From NCBI RefSeq assembly GCF_005047635.1, contig NZ_SUKC01000007.1, positions 139,202-203,201 on the forward strand: DNA of 64,000 bases, read 5' to 3'. This stretch comes from Arthrobacter sp. CAU 1506 (GTDB taxonomy: Bacteria > Actinomycetota > Actinomycetes > Actinomycetales > Micrococcaceae). Position numbers and translations under genes: made by a program. Shown one piece after another: positions 60,330-64,000 of the stretch; position 1 is the stretch's first letter; each line of letters begins with the position of its first letter. A model generated the notes under the pieces. It saw only the letters and a program-made list of their open reading frames with translations. It did no database searches and was not told where the DNA came from.

Positions 60330-61459
60330 TGGGTTCCATGCAGGACTGGCTCGCCGCCCAGGCCCGAGTGCGCGCCCGGCGCGGCATCATCCGGCACGCG
60401 GTACCGCGGACCGGCGCCGTGCTGGACTTGGCCTCCAATGATTATCTGGGCCTGGCCGCGGACCCCCGGCTACAGGCTGCCGCCGTCGCCGCCGTCGAAC
60501 GTTACGGCACCGGCGCCCGCGCTTCCCGCGTCGTCACCGGCACGCACGCCGTGCACGCGGAACTCGAGGCCGAACTGTGCGCGCTCACCGGCCGGCCCGC
60601 GGCCCTGGCCTTCTCCAGCGGCTACGCCGCGAACCTGGGCATCCTCACCGCTCTCGGCGGCCCCGGCACCCTGATTCTGAACGACGAGCACGTCCACGCC
60701 TCGCTGATCGACGCCGCCCGGCTCTCCCGCTCCCCGGTTGAGGACTTCCCGCACGGCGACATGGATGCCCTGAAGCAGCGGCTGGCCGCGCGCAGCCAGC
60801 CGCGCGCCGTCGTCGTGATCGAATCGATCTACTCGGTGCTCGGTGACGCCGCGGACGTGTCCGCCGCCGCACGGCTGTGCGCCGAACACGACGCGCTACT
60901 GGTGGTGGACGAGGCGCACGGGATCGGCGTTGCCGGCCGCGGCCGCGGCGCCGTATACGCTGCCGGGCTGGCCGGAGCGGAGCATGTGGCGGTGACCGCC
61001 ACGCTGTCCAAGGCCCTGGGCAGCCAGGGCGGGGCCGTGCTCGGCTCCCCCGCGCTGCGCGAGCATCTGGTCAACACCGCGCGGAGCTTCATTTTCGACA
61101 CCGGGCTCGCCCCCGCCGCGGCCGCTGCTGCCGCGCAGGCCTGCCGCATCATTGCCGATGAGCCGGAGCGCGTGGCCGCCGTCGGACACAACGCGGCGCT
61201 GATCGCCGCCGCCTTGGGTGTCGACCAGGCTGCTGGCGCCGTGCAGTCGGTGCCCGCCGGCTCGCCGCGGCACGCCGCGGAACTGGCGGCCAGGCTGGAG
61301 GACGCCGGCGTGCTGGTGGGCTGCTTCCGTCCGCCGAGCGTGCCGGACGGGATCTCGCGGCTGCGGCTGACCGCCCGCGCGGATCTGGCCCCGGAGCAGT
61401 TGCGGAACGCCACCGGCCTTATTAATACGCTGCTATCCCGAATGGAGGTGCCCGCGTGA
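60329..61459 (+). CDS. bioF: 8-amino-7-oxononanoate synthase BioF
   Basis: PLP enzyme of 376 residues that joins pimeloyl thioester and alanine to KAPA. Features are LDLASNDYLGLAADPRL, GTGARASRVVTGTH, the VVDEAHGIGVAG aspartate and the PLP lysine in ATLSKALGSQGG. It overlaps bioA by one base and the P450 gene by 4 bp (GTGA). It lies in the middle of the operon, directly before the P450. Confidence 0.94.
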   Translation: MGSMQDWLAAQARVRARRGIIRHAVPRTGAVLDLASNDYLGLAADPRLQAAAVAAVERYGTGARASRVVTGTHAVHAELEAELCALTGRPAALAFSSGYAANLGILTALGGPGTLILNDEHVHASLIDAARLSRSPVEDFPHGDMDALKQRLAARSQPRAVVVIESIYSVLGDAADVSAAARLCAEHDALLVVDEAHGIGVAGRGRGAVYAAGLAGAEHVAVTATLSKALGSQGGAVLGSPALREHLVNTARSFIFDTGLAPAAAAAAAQACRIIADEPERVAAVGHNAALIAAALGVDQAAGAVQSVPAGSPRHAAELAARLEDAGVLVGCFRPPSVPDGISRLRLTARADLAPEQLRNATGLINTLLSRMEVPA

Positions 61460-62547
61460 GCCAGGGCACGGGCTATCAGGTCATCAGCGACCCCGAGCAG
61501 GTCCGCCAGGTGCTGCGCCGGGTGGACGATTTCCTGCCCACCAACGCCTTGACCTCGGTGGTGCCGCTGAGCCCGGCGGCCCTGCGGATCCTGAGCCGCA
61601 GCCGCTTCGCCCTTCCGCCGGTGCTGGCCTCGGCCACCGGGGAGCTGCACCGGACGGTGCGTTCGGTGGTAACAGGCTTCTTCACCCCCGCCAAGGTCGC
61701 CGCCATCGGCCCGCGGGTGCGCGAATTAACGCACCAACATGCCGACGCCGCCGCCGCGGAGCTCGCGCACGGTCCGGTGGACCTTGCCCAGGCTGTTGGC
61801 GCCCACATCCCGCCGGTGATCATGCAGGAACTGACCGGCTTCCAGCTGCCGGACCCGGACGTGCTCAAGCGCTGGAGCCGGGAATCACTGGAACTCTTCT
61901 GGGGCTGGCCGGATCCGCAGCGTCAGCTGGAACTCGCCAAAACCGCCGCCGAGTTCTACACCTGGCTGCGGGCCGAGGCCATCGCCAGCCACGGGCGCGA
62001 CAACCTCTTCGGCGCACTGCACGCGGCCGGGCTCCGGACCGCCGAGGTCTGCTCGCTCGGCTACTTCCTGCTCATCGCCGGGCAGGAAACCACCGCGCTG
62101 CTGATCGGCACCGCCTTGTACCGAGCGCTGCAGGATCCCGCTTGCTGGCAATCGCTGGCCTCCGGCGGCACCGGATCGACGCTAGTGCGCCGGGTCCTGG
62201 CCGAGGAACCGTCCGTGCACACCTGGCGCCGGGCCGTCCCCCGCGACACCGTCTTGGACGGCACGGCGCTGCCCGCCGGATCGGAAATCCTGCTGGAACT
62301 GGCCGGCCACCACCCGCCCGATGCCGGCCCCACTGCCTACTCGCTGTCCTTCGGCCACGGGCTGCACCGCTGCCTGGGCGCGAGGCTGGCCGAACTCGAA
62401 ACCGTCCTGGCCCTGGAGGAAACTGCCCGTGCCCTGCCTGATATACGGCTGATTGGGCCGGAACCGGACTGGCTGCGGCTGCTGTCCTTCCAGGCGCCCC
62501 TGTCCGTCACGGTGGAAGCCGCGGCGCCGGAAAGGAGCAACAGGTGA
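61456..62547 (+). CDS. Cytochrome P450, short and atypical, in the biotin operon (BioI position)
   Basis: P450 of 363 residues, about 40 shorter than usual. It has the helix-C HRTVRSVV, the oxygen-activating AGQETT near 208, and the haem motif FGHGLHRCLG with the thiolate Cys near 306. The K-helix region expected to read ExxR is VRRVLAEEPSVHTWRR (about 244-259), where I find no ExxR, and the ANRDP...PxxFD meander is replaced by a short AGHHPPDAG. Its place between bioF and bioD suggests a role in pimelate supply like BioI, which cleaves fatty acyl-ACP. Coupled to both neighbours by GTGA overlaps. Confidence 0.85.
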   Translation: MSQGTGYQVISDPEQVRQVLRRVDDFLPTNALTSVVPLSPAALRILSRSRFALPPVLASATGELHRTVRSVVTGFFTPAKVAAIGPRVRELTHQHADAAAAELAHGPVDLAQAVGAHIPPVIMQELTGFQLPDPDVLKRWSRESLELFWGWPDPQRQLELAKTAAEFYTWLRAEAIASHGRDNLFGALHAAGLRTAEVCSLGYFLLIAGQETTALLIGTALYRALQDPACWQSLASGGTGSTLVRRVLAEEPSVHTWRRAVPRDTVLDGTALPAGSEILLELAGHHPPDAGPTAYSLSFGHGLHRCLGARLAELETVLALEETARALPDIRLIGPEPDWLRLLSFQAPLSVTVEAAAPERSNR

Positions 62548-63317
62548 GGCACCCTGATGCGGGCCTGCCCGGCCTGCCCCGGATCCTGTTCGTGACCGGC
62601 ACGGATACCGGCGTGGGCAAGACGATGACGACGGCGGCGCTTGCGGCGGCACTGTCGGCGGGCTCCCGCGTGGCTTCCGCGCGCAGCGTCCGCCCCTCCG
62701 TCGCGGTCTACAAGCCCGTCCAAACCGGCGTGCTGGCTGAGGAGGCCGGGGACATCGAGGAGGTCCGCCGGCTGGCCGGGATCGACGACGTCTTGGAAGG
62801 CGCCCGGCTCCGGTTACCGATGGCCCCGGTCGCCGCAGCCGCGCGGGAGGGCGCCTCCCTGCCGGAACGTGTGAAGCACACCGAGACCATCCGGCGGCTA
62901 GCCGAGGGTTTCGATAATGTGCTGGTGGAGGGGGCCGGCGGACTGCTCGTCGAACTCGAGCCGGGTTTCTGCCTCGCTGATCTGGCCGCCGGCTTCGTCG
63001 ACGGGACAACGACAGCCGGCGCCGGCGACAGCCCGCAAACGGCGGGCATCGTCGTCGTGTGCCGCAGCGGGCTCGGGACGTTGAACCACACCTTGCTCAC
63101 GCTCGAGGCACTGCAGCGCCGGTCGCTTCCCGTCGCGGGGCTGGTGATCGGTGCCTGGCCGCAGGAGCCCACCGACATTGAGTTGGATAATCAGCGGTAC
63201 CTGAGCGATCTCCCCGTTCCGTTCCTGGGGATGGTCCCTGCGGGAGCCTCGGCGCTGCCTCCGCCAGAATTTCGCACCCTAGCTTCCGGATGGTTCGGCG
63301 GAGCGGGCGAGGGCTAA
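62544..63317 (+). CDS. bioD: Dethiobiotin synthetase BioD
   Basis: ATP-dependent ring-closing carboxylase of 257 residues. The P-loop is FVTGTDTGVGKTMTT, with AVYKPVQTG and the Glu-rich VLVEGAGGLLVELE motif. It starts at a GTG preceded by AAAGGAG, overlapping the P450 stop (GTGA). It ends the operon, before the hairpin at 63433. Confidence 0.94.
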   Translation: MRHPDAGLPGLPRILFVTGTDTGVGKTMTTAALAAALSAGSRVASARSVRPSVAVYKPVQTGVLAEEAGDIEEVRRLAGIDDVLEGARLRLPMAPVAAAAREGASLPERVKHTETIRRLAEGFDNVLVEGAGGLLVELEPGFCLADLAAGFVDGTTTAGAGDSPQTAGIVVVCRSGLGTLNHTLLTLEALQRRSLPVAGLVIGAWPQEPTDIELDNQRYLSDLPVPFLGMVPAGASALPPPEFRTLASGWFGGAGEG

Positions 63318-63432
63318 ACATCGCGGCCGGGAACGGCGTCTCTATTTCGGACAGTCGTCCGGGAGTCAGCTTTCCGTGAACCTCCTCGGCGTGCCCAACG
63401 TCCCGCTAATCCAACAACGGCAATCCTCGAAC

Positions 63433-63467
63433 GGCGCCCGGCTCTGCTGAAGCAGGGGCCGGGCGCC
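63433..63467. terminator. Hairpin downstream of bioD
   Basis: A 10-bp G/C stem (63433-63442 with 63458-63467) enclosing a smaller CTGCT/AGCAG stem. It lies 116 bp after the bioD stop and before the minus-strand gene at 63497. No T-run follows. Confidence 0.55.
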
Positions 63468-63496
63468 AGGTCCACCAGCCTGCCGAGGAGTCGACC

Positions 63497-63880
63497 TCAT
63501 TTTGCTTGCACGCGACGAAGTTCCCGCTCGATCTGAGTGAACTTTTCACTAGCGTTCAATAAATCTTCTAGTGGCATCCGATCCTCCAACTCCTGCAAGA
63601 ATTTGCGCATCAAGCTAATAACCTCATAACTGATTGGCGCATCACCGTCACCTGCTGGCACGCTTTCTATCTTCAACCTAGCGGACATCCTGTACGGACC
63701 TTTGTGACCCCGTTGTGCGAGTGTTCCTTTGAGCTGATCGTCAGCAGATGCCAATGAAAACGTCCCAAGTCGTTGGCCATTGATTCTATGCTGCACGTAG
63801 ATTGAAGAGCGAAGAACTTTTTCAACAATACCCTTCTGGGTGCTCCCATCCGGGTAGACGACGGTTACATGTTTACCGGC
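63497..63880 (-). pseudogene. 5'-truncated gene of unknown function next to an IS end
   Basis: The frame from 63796 (GTG) to 63497 gives 99 residues ending EKFTQIERELRRVQAK. The same frame stays open upstream to 63880 and reads like protein (GKHVTVVYPDGSTQKG, VEKVLRSSIYVQHRINGQ), but it has no start codon there and runs into the transposase stop codon. I infer a gene whose 5' part was removed or displaced by the insertion element. Base composition is visibly less GC-rich than in bioD. I do not recognise the family. Confidence 0.6.
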
Positions 63881-64000
63881 TCATCGGAATCGAGAGTGTA
63901 AATGCGGTCTGAATCCGCCGGCTTCGAGCAGTGATCTGGCGATGTAGTTGGTGAGGTTGCGGAATCCGAGGGCTGAGCCGCGAAGGTGCTCCAAGCGACC
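63881..64000 (-). mobile_element. C-terminal end of a transposase, probably ISL3 family (cut by the window edge)
   Basis: Thirty-nine codons on the minus strand ending in TGA. The peptide includes RLEHLRGSALGFRNLTNYI and ARSLLEAGGFRPHLHSRFR, which resembles the C-terminus of ISL3-type DDE transposases in actinobacteria (recalled). The rest of the element lies outside the window. The right end and any terminal inverted repeat should fall within the few tens of bases near 63870. Confidence 0.6.

Overview
The window is high-GC DNA from an actinobacterium, most likely Arthrobacter or a close relative in the Micrococcaceae. This is an inference from strong GC bias in coding regions, many GTG/TTG starts, stop/start overlaps of the ATGA type, PucR, MarR and MHS-transporter families, and a BioQ-like repressor next to bioB. 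No rRNA, tRNA or CRISPR was seen. Nearly all of it is catabolic gene clusters with their own transporters and regulators.

Layout. (1) 1-4.9 kb: an NMT1/SsuA-type ABC importer (permease cut by the window edge) with a ThDP-dependent decarboxylase/ligase-like enzyme and a divergent LysR regulator. (2) 5.0-11.7 kb, minus strand: a ring-cleavage operon ligA-ligB, MHS transporter, alpha/beta hydrolase, CatC-like isomerase and SDR, followed by a PAS/GAF histidine kinase and NarL-type regulator. (3) 12.2-27.2 kb: an apparent stilbene/lignostilbene island. It has two paralogous carotenoid-oxygenase-family enzymes with the Tyr/Lys pair known from stilbene-cleaving members, two aldehyde dehydrogenases, a GMC oxidoreductase, a DUF3237 protein, an NTF2-like protein, an esterase, a MarR regulator and a second ABC importer with two permeases. 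The two oxygenase operons share a near-identical promoter module. Cleaving stilbenes to hydroxybenzaldehydes, oxidising these to acids and opening the ring with LigAB would join regions 2 and 3.

(4) 27.7-41.7 kb: ALDH, ThDP enzyme and MHS transporter on one strand; divergent PucR; an amidohydrolase; then a tight operon of divergent GcvPA- and GcvPB-like PLP subunits, an AcoX-like NAD-kinase-fold protein, an SDR and a 3-hydroxyacyl-CoA dehydrogenase. No gcvH or gcvT is present, so this is probably not glycine cleavage. I regard it as the best candidate for undescribed chemistry. (5) 41.8-44.4 kb: cupin, MHS transporter, MarR. (6) 44.5-57.1 kb: two divergent operons around one promoter region. 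They encode a BMP-family (nucleoside-type) ABC importer, a cytidine-deaminase-like protein, a VOC protein, a XylX-like 2-keto-3-deoxypentonate dehydratase and an ALDH on one side, and a 2-hydroxyacid dehydrogenase, a GntR/FadR regulator, a KduD-like SDR and alpha-ketoglutarate semialdehyde dehydrogenase on the other. This is the lower half of a Weimberg-type route with an unexpected importer and deaminase.

(7) 57.2-63.3 kb: a biotin operon bioB-A-F-P450-D with a divergent TetR/BioQ-like repressor. Its operator overlaps the predicted transcription start and the GTG start of bioB, and the P450 appears to lack the ExxR motif. (8) 63.5-64.0 kb: a 5'-truncated gene and the C-terminal end of an ISL3-like transposase.

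All family calls are by eye from sequence motifs; no database search was run.
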